Shown here piece after piece: positions 36,384-51,200 of a stretch of DNA of 64,000 nucleotides. The position numbers were made by a program, and so were the translations under genes. The DNA comes from Anseranas semipalmata (Eukaryota; Chordata; Aves; Anseriformes; Anseranatidae): NCBI GenBank assembly GCA_013399115.1, contig VXAA01005170.1, positions 81,461 through 145,460 of the forward strand. The letters run 5' to 3'. A model generated the notes under the pieces. The model saw only the letters and a program-made list of their open reading frames with translations, had not been told where the DNA came from and made no database searches. Positions within the stretch are counted from its first letter, which is position 1, and every line of letters begins with the position of its first letter.

Positions 36384-39300
36384 AGCATTACTTAGATTAT
36401 GAAAATCCATGTTGCTCTCATGGTACTTGAGAAAAATGAATTCTTCATCCTCAAACAAGGACAGGAATGAATATTGGTGGGATGGGGGCAGAGAAGTCTC
36501 TGAGAGGGAAAAGGTATCTTTGAGCATTTTATCATGGGGTAGGCTAATGCAATTCTGGAAGGCATTGAATTATTTTCCTATATTTATGATTGCTTACACA
36601 GATGAAACATGGATATCCTTACAAGAAGGAACAGGTTTAAGGACAAACAGAAGTGGAAGACAATACAGATGGGAGTTGGTGAAGCTCTCGGGGCTCAGAT
36701 GGACAGCCCAGCCTGCAGTGCAGCACAGATACAGCTGTGCCAGCATAACAGGAGCCTGTGCTGGCCCCTGTGAAAGCTCACCCGTAGCCACAGGGAACTC
36801 TGAAAGGTGAAGACAGCATGTGCCAAAAGGCCCTCCTGTGACCAAAATCCCCTGCAGCATGGGTAGACTACATCAGATAACTGGACACCTAAACTCTGGT
36901 TTAAAGACTTGACCGACTCAGGTAAGTGTTTTCACACAGATACAAGCACAGGTACTAGACAGTATCTGAATATGAACCAGGTTAATTTTACAGTCAAGAT
37001 CCACATAGAAAAAGGGCATGAAATAAGGACATTAAAAATGGTATCAACTTTTTGAAAATAAAAGACAGAGCTCATGAGCATCTAGGAGCTAAAAGCTGCA
37101 GACTACTGGCAGAGAGCATACAACTTCATAGTCGAGTTGGGGGAGAACAAAACATAAAAAGGTTTGAAAATGGATTCAAGGATTAAGTCAGCAAAACAAG
37201 TCATTCTTGCAGCAGTTTTAGATACCCAGAAGTACTGGAGTGGGGAGTACTGAAAGAAAGACTTCTAAAGTATATATACTACATACTTAATGTAACAATA
37301 TGAAATTATAATCCTATTATACATGACATATTGATACCATACCCACATTCACTGTTTTTATAATTTCTATGCAACTATAACTATTTCCACCCCACTCTTC
37401 CCCATCACCAGACACCTGTCTGGGATATTGGCTAAAGCAGCTTCCCCTCCTTGCACAATGCATGGGGAGTAGCTCTGGCTCTGGCAGATCCCTGTCAGAC
37501 TCCCTGCATCTCAGAAAGCCTGACTAAACACGCAAAAGCAGTATCAGTGCTTTGCATTATCCAAAAAAAGGACACGGATTTCATTACTCGGAACTTAGAT
37601 GAATCTGTAGAAAGTGCAGGGGTTATTCATGGTTTTGATGCAAATACTACCTGGTGACAAGAGGCTGACTGGTTTTGACAAGGTGTTTGTTTTTCCCTGA
37701 GAAAGTTTTTCATTAGAATTCTTCCTCATGGCTGTGCTGTAATGCCATTGAAACAAAACCAGCATAAATGACAAACATTCTGTATTGGTGTCATGCTGCC
37801 TCAGAAAACATGATATAATTTTGTATTTTCCACTGATCAATCTGCCTGACAATTTTTATAAGCAAAAAAGGAAAAAAGCCAAACATTGCAGAATGTTGTA
37901 AAATACCAATAGTATTTTAAATTCACATTTTATATATTTTTAGTTGTCTTCATAATTTTTATCCACAAGATTTTGATGGCGTGTAATCCAATTGAGTGGT
38001 AGAGTGATGAATAAGAAGGAGAATTTGAAGTGTCATATCAATGACAAGATATTCAGCTTGTTGTCTCCTGTTGTCATTTTAAATAATGCAGCAAAGCCCA
38101 CTTTAATGATTTTTTTTATGTAAGATTAATCCTCCAAAAAGAATGCAGTTAGTACGTGCTCATTCCTACAGTCTTTACTTATAATGAAATCTTTAATACC
38201 CATTATGGGAATAGATCTTTTAACATAAACACGGGATATTTATTCTTCCACTTAAAGAGCAAAGGCTTTGAATCTGCTCATTTAAGAAAATATTGCTCCA
38301 CTACTTCTGCAGGTCAGAATTCATGTGTCCAGGTAGCCTCTCAGAAGTCACCTGTTTGTCAGACATTTTTTCCTTCCGTCCTGCTAAAGCGAGAGAGAAG
38401 TCTAACAGAGCAAAATACACAGGCACTCCTTTAGAGTAGCACTGGGCTTTTCAGCACTCTAGCTGGGTGCAAAACACCCACAGTAAAAGCCTGTGTCCCT
38501 CACTCAGGTGCACAAGGCTCAGAAGGCATACCTGGATGTCACATGAGGTCTGTTTGTTACACACCGCTTCCAGCAGAACCACTTGCCGTGGCACTGCGGC
38601 GTTTTCACTCCTGCTGCTATCAATGATGCAGTTGTATGCATCCCATCGGAGGAGAACTAATTTCAGTGAATAGAAAAAATAATTTTCCATAACACTAAAA
38701 GGGGGGGATAGGGAATGACTAATGATTATGGAAAAAGCAAAGGAAAAAAAATTCTGCCAGGTTTTGCAGTATTAGATAATAATACTGTTAGCTCAAATGA
38801 AGGCAATGGGGCTTGGGACACATGAAGCCAATAGGGCTTTTGCTGCAAGCCATCCCATTGAGCAAGCCATCCCAGACTGAGACCTATGTTCCAAGCAGCC
38901 TCAAAAAATAGAAGTTGCAGTGTCCCCCCTGCCCCTGCCCCGGATCTTCAGAAGCCAGAGTTTGCAAAGGGGATAGGATTTACATCCATCCATCCCACTG
39001 TTACCAGAAATCACATAGAAAGAGCTTACTTATCTTGCTGTTATTGCTCTGTCTATTATCCTGTGTCCTACATAACACTTTTCATTAGTCAAGGAAAGAT
39101 GTCTTCACAAAATAAATTGACGGAAATACAAAATACACGAATGAGCATAAGTTACTATTATTTAGCAAACTATAGCCATATAGCTGTCACCACTAGCTGT
39201 AGAAGATTTATTGTATCAACACAATCTGAAAATATTGTTCTATGAGCTGTTTTTCTGTAATTTTATATTGTATATTTTACACTGATACTCAAAAACCCAC

Positions 39301-40239
39301 TAGCAATTTAAACCTGTTGGTATCTTTTGGAAGCCAGGAAAATCTGTATGTTGTTTTCGTACTTATAAAATACCTTCTCATATCCTGTGGCCTTCCCCTC
39401 CTGCAGCAAAAAGTGCTGCAAACAGTTCTCCCAGTTTCTCACATGACAACAGGAGAATGTGCTGTGGATAACAGCAGTTTTAGCAGTCTCCGGCATTGCT
39501 GCTTCTGCAACCCCTAATTCACATCACTCCTCTTAGTGTGCCTAGAAAAGAGATTCTGGAAGGTTTTGAGGAAAGAAAGTGGAACTGTAAAAAGAAAGCA
39601 GTTGCATTGTTCCCATGATTTGTTTTCTTGTCTTTTTCTTGTTCTTGTCTTTTCATGAGAGACGCAAAGGGAATGGAGCAGAGGGTAAAAACAGAACAAA
39701 TAGCTGTATTTCACTAGCTGGAGGTAGGTATGTGAGGGAGAAATAGTGTCTAAAATTATACCATACAGCTACAATAGCTGGCCCAAATTTTGATTTTTCT
39801 TTCCTGCATTTATACTTTGCAGCCATATATCTTTACAAAAACAAAACAAAACAAAACAAAAACAAAACAACAACAACAACAAAAAAAACCAACAAAAAAA
39901 CCCTGCATTTCTTCAAGCTTCCTTATGTTGGATTAGTTATCTGTATTATCTCTTTCTACACATTTATTAGCTTTACAGATACAATATGGATGAAAAAAGT
40001 TCTGTTTTATTCCTGCTGCTTATATTTACATGAATATTAAAAGCAGAAATATAAAAGAAACACCTTCAGCATTAGGGTGAGATGGCTTGTTAGAATTCGG
40101 AGGCACACATGGAGGGGAACAAGAGCCAGTGCACTTGAAGAACAGCTCTGAAAGCTGTCACATGAACTATTCTAAGTACATCTAAGCATCTCATTTGAGA
40201 ATCTTGCAGTATTTTTCAAATATTAACAAATATAAACAG
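36384..40239. other. Intron stretch without recognisable genes
   Basis: An A-rich tract with AAAAC and CAA units lies at 39836-39902. The 133-codon plus ORF at 36409-36810 and the 119-codon ORF at 38886-39245 show no domain I recognise. Confidence 0.55.
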
Positions 40240-40330
40240 ATAAATCCTTGTTATGTATGGGGAAAAAAGATGAAGTAAAGTAATTTGGCCAAGGTATCAC
40301 AAAAAACGAATTCTCAACCTGCAAGAAAAA
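40240..40330 (-). mobile_element. Possible MIR-like SINE fragment
   Basis: ATGTATGGGGAAAAAAGATG, then TAATTTGGCCAAGGTATCAC, resembles MIR in antisense (atggggaaactgag...gcccaaggtcacac). It is short and diverged. Confidence 0.5.
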
Positions 40331-41858
40331 GCTGTGGAAACCACCGTTATCTGCAAAAAGTGTGCACAAAGAGGGCTTTGCATTGTCTTCATGTTCCCCT
40401 GATCCTGAGAGGGTAGTGTGCCAGACTGGGCCCTTGGGATAAACCGATGCAAGTTAAAAACTGATGTGAATTATGGCAGTTGCCCATCAGCTTCCACAGA
40501 TCATTACAACAGCTGATGTTTGCATCAAAATCTTCATGTACCCTGGAACCATTCTGACATCTCCAGGCCTTACAAGGACCACCTTATACTGACTTGAAAG
40601 AGGTTCTAAAAGTTTTTTTTCTGAACTTCTTCTAAGGCTAAAATGTTTGGAATTGTTTATGACGACTGTCTGGGCATGCAATGAGCTATTTAGCAAGGGG
40701 GGAGAACAAAGACCTCCTTTTATCACATCCCACAGTCAGAGCTTAATCCCAGTTCTATAGTTCAAGCTAAACCCTAATGGACCAGCCCAAAGAGCTTATC
40801 TCACTGTTCATGTTACTCACTGATCATCCATACTTTGATTGTGAAGTCATATTTTGACTTCCTGCCTGCCTAATGGAAAAGTCCACATACATTCCCAGTT
40901 TGAACTTCTGTCCTCAGAAAGTGCATGCCATTATGTATTGGTTGTAGGGTTTATAGGCTAGACATGCCAGTGAAATAGCACTGAAGCTGGAAGGAAAAAA
41001 CCGGAAGAGTCATTTGGCTCAGATATCCTAGAAAATGCATATGCAATAAAAGAATCAATTTGTTAGTCACCAAGAAAGGTTTAGCAATTTTCATTTAACA
41101 AAAATACAGCAGTTGAGGTACTGGAATCCAGAATAGGGAAAAATGCATTAACTGAGAAAAAATTAATGGTTACTTTTCTCATTATTGGAGTACCATAAAA
41201 TTATAGTTGAGTTTCACTATGAATAATTGCTCCTTGATGGTTCTCGTTCAGCAATTTTGTTCAACAAGGGTCTGTCAATACAATTTGCTTTCAATTGTCA
41301 GTTTATACAATATCAAGAATAATGGGCTCACTCAGGTGCACTTTGAAATTGTAGTAAAATATTAATTTTGGGGAAAAGAAAACTGATAATCACCTGCTTT
41401 AGTATTCTACAGTTATATCTGAGTTTTCTGAGAAGCTCCCTATAATAAATGTGAATATTACCATGTATGCAGTTTGCTAATGTAGTTTGAATACTGAACA
41501 TTATGGAGGAAGGTGGGGAGGTTTGCTTAACAGGAACTTTTCCATAGTTTCTCACAGCCTGACACCCATTTCTAGTTGTTCTTGTCAACAACAACAACAA
41601 CAACAACAAAACAGGAAAGGAGTTTAGCTTGAAAGAAACAGCAGTAAAGGTATTTGCTTTCCCTCCCCACAATATTTCTCAATATTGATAGATCTTTCTC
41701 TTTACAAACAAATGATCTTCTTGACATCTGCTTAAGTTCTGTTACAGTGAAGCAAAATTGTGATAAGGACTTTTGTCTTAGAACTATATATAGAGCCATA
41801 TTAAGTACAAAGCTGTGCAGTCCATTACTTTTCACTAGAACAATATTATCTTGGTTTG
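40331..41858. other. Intron stretch without recognisable genes
   Basis: Contains a perfect CAA repeat near 41587-41610. I see no exon or named repeat apart from that. Confidence 0.6.
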
Positions 41859-42254
41859 TTCAGCCTGGAGAAGAGGAGGCTGAGGGGAGGCCTCATGGCG
41901 GCCTGCAGCTTCCTCAGGAGGAGAGCGGAGGGGCAGGCGCTGATCTCTGCTCTCTGGTGACAGCGACAGGACCCGAGGGAACGGCATGGAGCTGTGACAG
42001 GGGAGGTTCAGGCCGGATATCAGGAAAAGGATCTTCACCGAGAGGGTGGTCGGGCACTGGAACAGGCTCCCCAGGGACGTAGTCACGGCACCAAGCCTAT
42101 CGGAGTTTAAGAAGCGTTTGGACTGTGCTTTCAGTCAGATGGTCTGAATTCTGATTTTTGGGTAGACCTGTGTGGAGCCAGGAGTTGGACTCGATGATCC
42201 TTATGGGTCCCTTCCAACTTGGGATATTCTATGATTCTATGATTCTATGATTCT
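41859..42254 (+). mobile_element. CR1 LINE 3' part with ATTCTATG tail
   Basis: GTTCAGCCTGGAGAAGAGGA, then AGGATCTTCACCGAGAGGG, GGGCACTGGAACAGGCTCCC and GTTGGACTCGATGATCC, is the ORF2 C-terminus and UTR of CR1 on the sense strand. It ends in about 3.6 copies of ATTCTATG (42226-42254), the usual CR1 microsatellite tail. ORF2 is frameshifted, so the copy is dead. It is GC-richer than its surroundings and antisense to EPHA6. Confidence 0.95.
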
Positions 42255-45200
42255 CCCTTCCTTTCCAATCCAGCGGGTTTAACAATCTCTCTGACACCCT
42301 TCAAAGACAGCAGCATGCTATAAGGTTTTCTGTCCCTAACTTCTGCCAAGTAATATGGGTATGCATTCACATTAACAAACATGACTGAAATCAAGAGCTG
42401 AGTTCCCCCAAAATGGAGCAAACACCACTAGTTTGGGAAACCAGGAATTTGAAAAAATAGAGGCAGCACTGGCAATTTTTTTTTTTTTTAACATGCATAC
42501 ATATGTGTATATATGTGCCTATGTAAATATGAAGAAAGGGGTACGCTTCCACACTCATGCCAATGTATGTATGATGAAGAGTGTAAATTGCTACATGGTT
42601 TAAGAATTCTATACAATTTTTGCAAGGATATTACTTGAGAAAAAGGTTGTGTTGCTTTCGTGGATCCATTGGTCATGAACCATTACATTATAGACCCGCA
42701 TAAGCTAAGTCATGTGAATTTGTACTGTTAACAGGTGGGAAAACTAGAGGCCAAAAACATTGTGACAAAAATGACAGCTAAATCAAAAGGAAGCTATTGT
42801 CTTTAAAGGGGTTTGTTATTGCAAAAATGTAGGATATATATTTGCAGGCTTGCTCCTGAAAGTCTTGCTTCTAGTGAAACACTGTATGGCAGTTACAGAC
42901 TTTTGATGCATCTGTCTAAATATAAACACCATGGCATTAGCATAGCTATGTCTAGGTTTAAAAAACATCTACATTTGAGGCAATCCATTTATGCAGAAAG
43001 ACGTTATGTCCCATGCCAGCAACATAAATTAATCTTTTAGTTGGCTAAATGAAGATACCTTTTACATAAGTGAACATCTGCACAATGTAAAATCAGACAC
43101 CAAATTACACAAAACCGAACATCAGCTGTCAATGCAATGGTAAAAAGAATACCACCCCCTCCTCCATCCCTAAAGTAGATGGGGAAAAAAGGAATGCAAG
43201 AGCTACTTTGCCCTGCCAAGCTGTTTTCCAGGTGCTTCTTTAAGAGGCTTTCCAGTTTAGTTTTGTATTTCACTTTAAAAACATCTCTGGGGAATTCTGT
43301 AGAAAAGAAAGATGTAAAAGCATTTTGTTTTTGAGTAAGGAATAAATTTTTCTGACTATTTTGAAGTAAATCTGCCACTTAGCTTGAGTTAAAGGTTTTG
43401 GTAAATAAAAAACATCTCATTATCTTTGTTCTTCCTGACCTTAATAGCAGAATAATGCAGGCATTTTAAGCCTTCCATGTAGTTAAATTCACTGAAATCT
43501 TACACATAAGCTATATGTGAAGCAATTAGATTGTAATTCAGCAAAGTTATTAAACGTTAAGTACTTCTGTTAGGCTTATGAAAGCTACTGGCCAATATGA
43601 GCCCAACATCTCAGATAATGGAGATGAGGTCACTGTGCTATCAAAGGTAGCAGTTGAGCATGCTTCCCTCTAGTACAAATACAAAAACAGCGATTCTCTC
43701 ACTTTTAATGAGAGAAGATAAGGGTTGGGGGCAGGGGAAGAATCAAGACTCCAATGGGCAGATGATTTTGCCCACTTATTGGTGTTTGAACAACCAGAGA
43801 CAGCCATGATAACATGGCTATCAGTGCTTAAAAAGTTTCTGGGAGTACTGTTGCCTTGGGTGTCTTTGTCTCCTGGCAAAGCAAAATTCAGAAAAAAAGG
43901 TCAGGTGTTGAGTGCATTGGTTTTGACATGAAGGAACAAAGGGTACATCCCTTCTCTCTTCGTACTCAAGTGATTATGGATTCAAGGATGAACTTGTCTT
44001 TTCCAATGAATCATGCAGAGTAAGAGACTCAGTTCTGAGTCTCTCACATCCCAGATCAGTACCCCTCTCAACAAGAGATTTTTTTTTCAAAAAATACAGT
44101 AAATGTGTGGGGTTTTGGCTCATGTGTATAGCAAAGTTAATTTTAGCAATTTAGACAGTGTGAAATGGAAATGGCATCCTCTGGTCATCTCTGTAACAAA
44201 GAGAGGCAATTCAGAATTAAGACTGTGCTTAATGTAAATCCAAATACATTAGAGTAAGAAAGGAAGAGTTAAATAGCAGCACTACAGATAAGGTTGGTAG
44301 GGTACACTTGTTAACAGCAATTTTTGACTTTTACTGTGGAGTTTCAAGCCACCTGCCCACTCCCACCCCATGCACTCTTTCTCAAAGGAACACATATCAT
44401 CCATTGGATTTATCACAGTTCTTCACTCGCTTTCAACTACCTGACATTCCTCATTTTCTGGGAGATGGGCAGTCTCTCTGTTTCTGTGGGGTTGTTTCTG
44501 GGCTCTTTTTTGTTGTTGACATGACCAAACAACATTTATTTCCATTACCTTCCTAGGGTATATGTTGCACATCATGTAACTGCATTTCCATTTTTCCCCT
44601 GTTTTGAATATTTCATCAGATTGAATCAGAATTCTTAGTAAAAGACATTTAATAGCAATAAATTATGAACCGCTTTTATTGAACAAAACACATTTAAGAG
44701 TTATGATTTAAGTCCAAAACATGGTAAGATGTTTTACAAACATTCAGAAAAACAGTCCTGAGGACTTTATAAATGAACAAGATAAACTTGTAGGTAGCTA
44801 GGTGAGAAGCCAGTTCATGAGTGCAGTGGAGCCATTTTTAATCTAATAGAATCAGGGATATGCTACACATAACACAATATTCAAAACAGAGAATTCTGGG
44901 GGGCCTGGAGTAATTCATCTTCCACAGAGCTGTTTGGTGACAGATACCAATCTTATTGTGATGCTGACTGTCAAAACAGCCTAATGGCTATTGAACACTC
45001 TGAAATACCTCAAGGAGAAAAAATATGAAAAGCATTTTACAGACTGTTGATAAAAGACACCCAAAGAGTCATAGGAAAAGACATCAAAGTTGCTCAGAAG
45101 CTTCTATTCAAAGAAAGAAAGTAAACAAAGAAATAGTAGCACTTAAAAAAAAAAAAAAAACACAGTAAGGATCATCTTCTATTAATGAGGCCTATAATTA

Positions 45201-48200
45201 TCGCAATGGATAAAATGAGGCATACAAACACAGAACAGTTTCTTTTGTATAGCAAATCAATACCATGTATGCCATTTTTCAGTTTGCTCCCTAATTTTAC
45301 CATAAGACAATATTTTCCCTTTAACTAAAACTGTAAATAACATTACAGGTAAGACACCCTGAAAGGATATAAGTATGACATTAGACCATCTACAGATTAA
45401 TTCTGCATAGAAATATGTAGTTTGAAAGGAACAGAACTGAACTTTGATTCAATTTTAACTATAATTAAGATACATGCATTTACTCTTCATTTATTAGCTC
45501 TGGTGACAGATGGTGTTTAATGGCTCCAGAAGAGAACGGAGAACACATATATAGCCTTTCTGGGAAAGAATGCCTCTAGCCTATCCTTCTTTCCTGTTAC
45601 AGCCCAATATCTGATAGCAGCCTATCTACCTGGCACCTTGTTCTCATTCTTAGCCTACATTCACTCCTAGGCCAACCCTCTGGGTTCCTCTGTGCCACCA
45701 TACAGCTGTACCTCTGCTGGGGACCTTGTAAGAGGCAGTGTAGAGTATCATGCTGACAATACAAGCTATGGGATTTTCTCACTTATTGTAAAGGAGTTCA
45801 AATTAAATTAAATTAGTTCAAACTGTAATAAAAGTTATTAAAAGAAGTTAAGGCAGTTTTCATGAGATACAAGTTGCAACTACAGAAGCATACAGAGGAT
45901 TCAAACACTATTCCAGTGCTTAATTAAATTTTGCCTTTCCAATTTTTGTTTTGCTTCCATGGTTCAGCAAGGAAATGCAAATTTTTACAGAAGACTCACA
46001 GAGTCACATAAAAACTGGGATTTTACAGAGGCATTTTAAAAGTTTTGTTTCCATAGTGGACATGAGCATGCTTCATGAAGCACTTGATTAGAGTATATCA
46101 GGCTTTCTCTTTAGGTTGACCACTTAACTACAGATCATTTTCCCTCACACTTTCTCCTATACATTGATTCAGGGAAATAGCTGGTTCCTGAAAAGCAATT
46201 TCTCATTTCCATTTTCTTCCAGTTTGGATGTCCCTTTTTATTGGAAAGAACATCTGATCTCCCTGTCTGACCAGTACCAAATTTTGTTTCCCTAAGAGGT
46301 GTGGAGAGATGGGGCAAAGGGTGAAGGGAATAATCGATGTGGGGGAAAAGGCTGGAATACCTACCAGAGGAAATGCTGGGGGGTAAAGATCCACCCCCTG
46401 ACACTGGATGTGAGGTCAGGATGCTATTTAAAAATCCCGCCCTCAGGAATCTCGAAAGAGACTTCACCCCAATGGTCGGAAAGGATCCTTTCAAAGAGAT
46501 AAAAATGATCATTAATCAAATGACTTGTTCTTTGGCTGATAAAAGAAGTTGTCTGTTTAAAGAAAAAATAACCAAACCTCGGCAAAGCTAACAGTGGTTT
46601 CACTGGAACAGATCTTATAAAATTCAGTTAAAAGATTTTGATTGCTTTTTAACCAATTCATACAATACACAGCTTTAACCAGAAATAAGTTGTTTTCTGC
46701 ATACTTTGCAAATGAAGAATTCCAGCACTTCTAGGAGGAATGGAAAAAAAATTAGATTTTAAAGGCAAAATACACCTCTTTGATATTCATAATGCATTCC
46801 AAATGACTACTATAAAGGCATTTTTACAATTTTGTATACAAATCAAAGAGAGGCTAGTAGAGGTGAAGCTATAGCAGCAGAGCTGAGTTTTATGTCAGTA
46901 CCTCAAAGACACATGACAAGCCACCTGAAAGAAGTCATGTCTGGCAAAGGGAGAAGGGGAACCAGAATTAGTGTTAGGACAGCTAACACTGCTAAGCCAG
47001 AGCTTCTGTCAAATCTCCCAACACTTGTCAATATATTGATGCAGGCGAAAAACAGGAGTATAGACATGGCCTTTGCTTTCACCAGAAGCTTTACACATTT
47101 TACACTTCCAATTGAATAAACTTTATGTTCTTCTCATTGCCTAAGTGTACCGTTTTATTTCTGGAAACAGAGATGATCTCATCCATCCATTTTAAAATAA
47201 ATACTTGTGATGTATCTAAGATAGTGTTGATAAATAAGGACTCTATTGTTCTATCCACTTTCAGCTTTCAGCGTACATACAGAGATCTAGAGACATCATT
47301 ACAACTAGCTCATGTTAATGCTCATTGAATGCCACCATCAAAGCTGGATCTGAAATGAGAGCTCTACACACCTTGCATAAAAATACAGCCAAGATTTTCC
47401 AACCTTGCAATAAATTTAAACTAACAATCAATAATTTGTTTAGTTTTGCAAGTACATCAAGCAAGCATCCATCCAATAATTTAGGTAATGGTAAGGTTTT
47501 TTTTCATCATCTTACAGGTATTTCACAGCTGTTCCTGTAGGAGATAGAAAACATCTTGATATCTCTATACAATGAGAAAAATAAACGTCCCTCCTAAAAT
47601 TCATGCAACTGTTTTTTTTTTTTTTTTTTGTGAACTAATACAAATACAAGTGAAGATAATTTAGCCTCAAAACACATATATGCATTTGCTGAGCCTAAAG
47701 TAGCCTAAGAGAGCTTTGAATTTTTCTCTTGTACTTTCAGGCAAGAGATCTATTGTTTCTTCTCAATACATTCCTCACCTGCCGTTTAAATTTGTTATTA
47801 GACCTACCACAGTCTGTGGAAAAAGAATTCATTTAATTAGTGTTCTGGGTGCAGAATTTTTTTATCTGATAGATAAACATATGGAATAAAAGTGTTCCCT
47901 CTGGCTACTCTAGAAAAGCCTAACTTTGGCAGCCTTGTCAAAGTGTTTCCAAACTCCATGCTTTTAATTTTAAAATATTTTCAGAAGTGATCATGGATAG
48001 CATCCAGAATGCAATACACAAAAATTCAATTTTAAAATGGAAAACTGTTCTATAAACTCCAAGGTGTTTGGTGCTAAACAGCACCTTAAAACATGACAGC
48101 TAAATAATGAACATGTGAAGACTTCCCAAATAAAACTTTGCTCCTTTCTTTCAAAATATGAATTACACCAACTGTAAAGTACACCCACATTGAGTCACAT

Positions 48201-51200
48201 GCCATACGTACAGACCTGCAGAAAAGCCAAACAGCTTGAGTTTCACCATGGACAGTTTCCTACATTTAAATGGAGTTAAATGGCAAATAACTCAAGTTTC
48301 CTAGCAGTGTTACAATAAGTTACTTTGCTATAGAAAGTAACAAAGACAAAAACAAGAGTGTTTCACTTATTGTGCATATTCGGAAATAGAAACAAGGAGC
48401 AGCAAATTTTTGAGCAAATCAATCTGTGAATACTAAAAGAGTTGGAGGACTAAAATTACTGAGGCCTTCTAAGTGGCAAATAATTAACGGAATACATAAA
48501 AATAATGTTTTTTCACTCACTTACTTAAAAAAGGCAGAATTCAGTTGCTTAGGCATAAATCTTCTGTGTCATTTGAGATGCTGCAGAAAATCTGTGACAT
48601 TCATATTTGAGTGGCAGACATGACAAGATCTGCAGATTTGCACTCTTTGAGAGTGACAGCAAGAGGCAAAGCAGCAGCTGGGTATCTAAGAGGAGCCATC
48701 CAGCGCCATTTTAGGCAACTATATCCCATACAAATACTCTACTGTCACCTCAAAAATGTCTCTGATTAAGTAGAACAGACAGTTACAAGAACAAGACCTT
48801 GTTTAGTCTCTTTGAGAAGTCCACAAACAACTTCTGAAAAGGACCAGGTTGATAACATTCATCCCTGCTCAGTATCCAGCAACATAAAAATGCAAAGGAC
48901 AGATTGAAAGTTCATTCACATTAAAGCATGTATGATCCCAGATCAAAATACAGCATATGCCCCAGAATGAACACATGGTGTGTGGCTGGTAAGAAGAGTC
49001 AATACTTAGTTTGGTAATATCACCTGCACAGTGTGAATAGGGTCTTAGACTATTACATGATGATAGATGTGGAAGTTGACTACTGTTGCAGGTAGCTGGG
49101 AAAGAAAACTAATTCTTATAGCTCCCATCAATCACCACCAAGACAGAGGTCTGATAAGAGATTTGGGCATTTACAATAGCTTAAAGCATTACTCAAATTT
49201 GTACTTGTTTGCATAAGCAGCCACAAAATTTTTGAAAGAAAAGATGCAAAAAAGAATTGTGTTCAATACCGAAAGGGAGAGAGCTCTCTGTTAGCATAAC
49301 AGAGGAAGAAGAAGAGAGGTGGAAGTGCGATATTAAATAAAAAACACCAGCTTCTTAGAAATATATAAACTTCTGTGCAGAAATCAATGAAAAGAATTGT
49401 ATTTCCTTCTATCTGAATACATTATTTTTTATTGGACAATGAGGCTGTAGTCTTTCCTCTTTTTCCAAATTGGAATTGTGCTTAGCTGAACAAAAAGTTA
49501 ATGACAAATGTGCTGCATCGTACTGCTTTACACAAATTGCAAAAGCAATATTAATTTTTAGAGGTGTATTCTAGCAATAAAAATCTTAATGCTTAATTTA
49601 AACAATCTCTTTAAAGCAACCACACTGGACACTTTCAAGACACTAGTATATTATATCTGTAGGTAACCAACTTTCTTGAGAAATGCAGTTCTGTCAGCAC
49701 ACATCATGCAGTGACTAGGGCTTTACACCTGTTCTGTTTTTTTGTATGAAAATTAACACATTATTTTTGCAGTGGGTGGAGTTATGCTAATGGAAAGAGC
49801 TTTCAGTATAACGTCTTACTGGTTCTAAACTGGGAAAATGAGACATGAATATTAAGCCATGATTCCTGAGTGCACTGACATACAGTTGTTATGTAGCAGC
49901 TTGCAGGCATGATTTTATTAAGGGGAAAACAAAAACAAAAACAAAAACACAACCCCTCCAGGTCCATAGTTATCCAAGATGAACATTATGCCACCTTAAC
50001 ATGTGAAACTACATTAGTTATAGATATTAGTTGGAAAAGTGCATTGAAAGAGTAAAAATATATGGCAATACTCTCAACAGCTGACTGTTCGTGGAGTATA
50101 CATCATTTAATGAGTTCTGTGATACCAGTTTATAGCTCAGCATCAGTTCTTCTCTTTCACAATTATTGCAGCTAAGTGCTTGCGCTGAGAGGCAGTGGGG
50201 GAGTGCTGAATCAATTAGCCTGCCTTCCGCCTTTGTCTGTTGTTCCAGGGGGAATATCAGCCCACAAATGATAGAATTTGATAGGGAAATCGCTTGTATA
50301 GCATCCTACACTGGCATGGCTTTAGTAGCATATTATCTACACAGAACAGAAGGGCAAGAGTAGATAGCTGGGTAAAGGAAATACATATGCTTAGTTCAGC
50401 TCCAGTGTGCATACATTAATTCACACGCGTTTATTAGCATTTGCATCACAACAGCACGGCCAGATAGAAGGAACAGCCACTTCTCCCTGCAGCAAAGCCA
50501 CATCCCATAGCCTAGGGCTAGCAACAACATAATGTTGCTGAAGATTCCTAGATCTACAAAGACAAGAAAGTTCTGCCACGTGGCTCAACAAAAGTACTGA
50601 GCAGATGAATGAATGGATGAACAGAACGACACAAAACACACCCATTACAATTCTGGTAGAATAAAATGGACTACAATTTCTGCCTGAATGGCAGGAGGCA
50701 TAGGGGGCTTAAGAATCTATAGTAAAAAGCATTTAAAAGGAACTAACTTACTTGCACTTTAAAACTCTCAGGGACAGAGCAAACTGAGAAATGTTAACCC
50801 AAGCCATCCTTTTTTGCTGCTGACACTCCACAGAAACATCCATCCAGAAGACCCTCAGAATTTTTCACAGAAACAAACCCAGTTCTATTCTGTTAATGAC
50901 AGTACTTATCCACTCACACCTGCTGACTTGAGTGCAAACATTCCCACCAGTTTTGCTCCCATATGCACTACAGAAGCAACACAGTGCCAGCAGTCCTCAG
51001 TGGCCTGCATCCCACCCTTTCCTCCTCATCAACTGTGGTTTCTTTGCCCCAGTAGTGGAGCACTTCAGCCAATGTCTTGGCAGCCTCAAGCAGTAATCAA
51101 ACTAGATCAAGTATTTATTTAAGAACAATAAGTCTTTTTTCTCCCTCTTTCTGAATTATTTGATCCTACTTGTTATGGTATTTATCAAATATACATGCAA

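Noticed and set aside
36170..36527. Minus-strand ORFs with poly-Leu and poly-Ser
   Set aside because: These runs are translations of the GAA/TTC repeat, not proteins.
36409..36810. 133-codon plus-strand ORF next to the GAA tract
   Set aside because: No domain seen. It depends on a chance open frame in a slightly GC-richer stretch.
41654..42082. 142-codon plus ORF and its antisense partner
   Set aside because: It lies partly in unique DNA and partly in the wrong frame of the CR1 at 41859-42254.
42720..42780. Possible antisense MIR (AACAGGTGGGAAAACTAGAG)
   Set aside because: Only about 20 bases resemble the consensus, which is too short to call.
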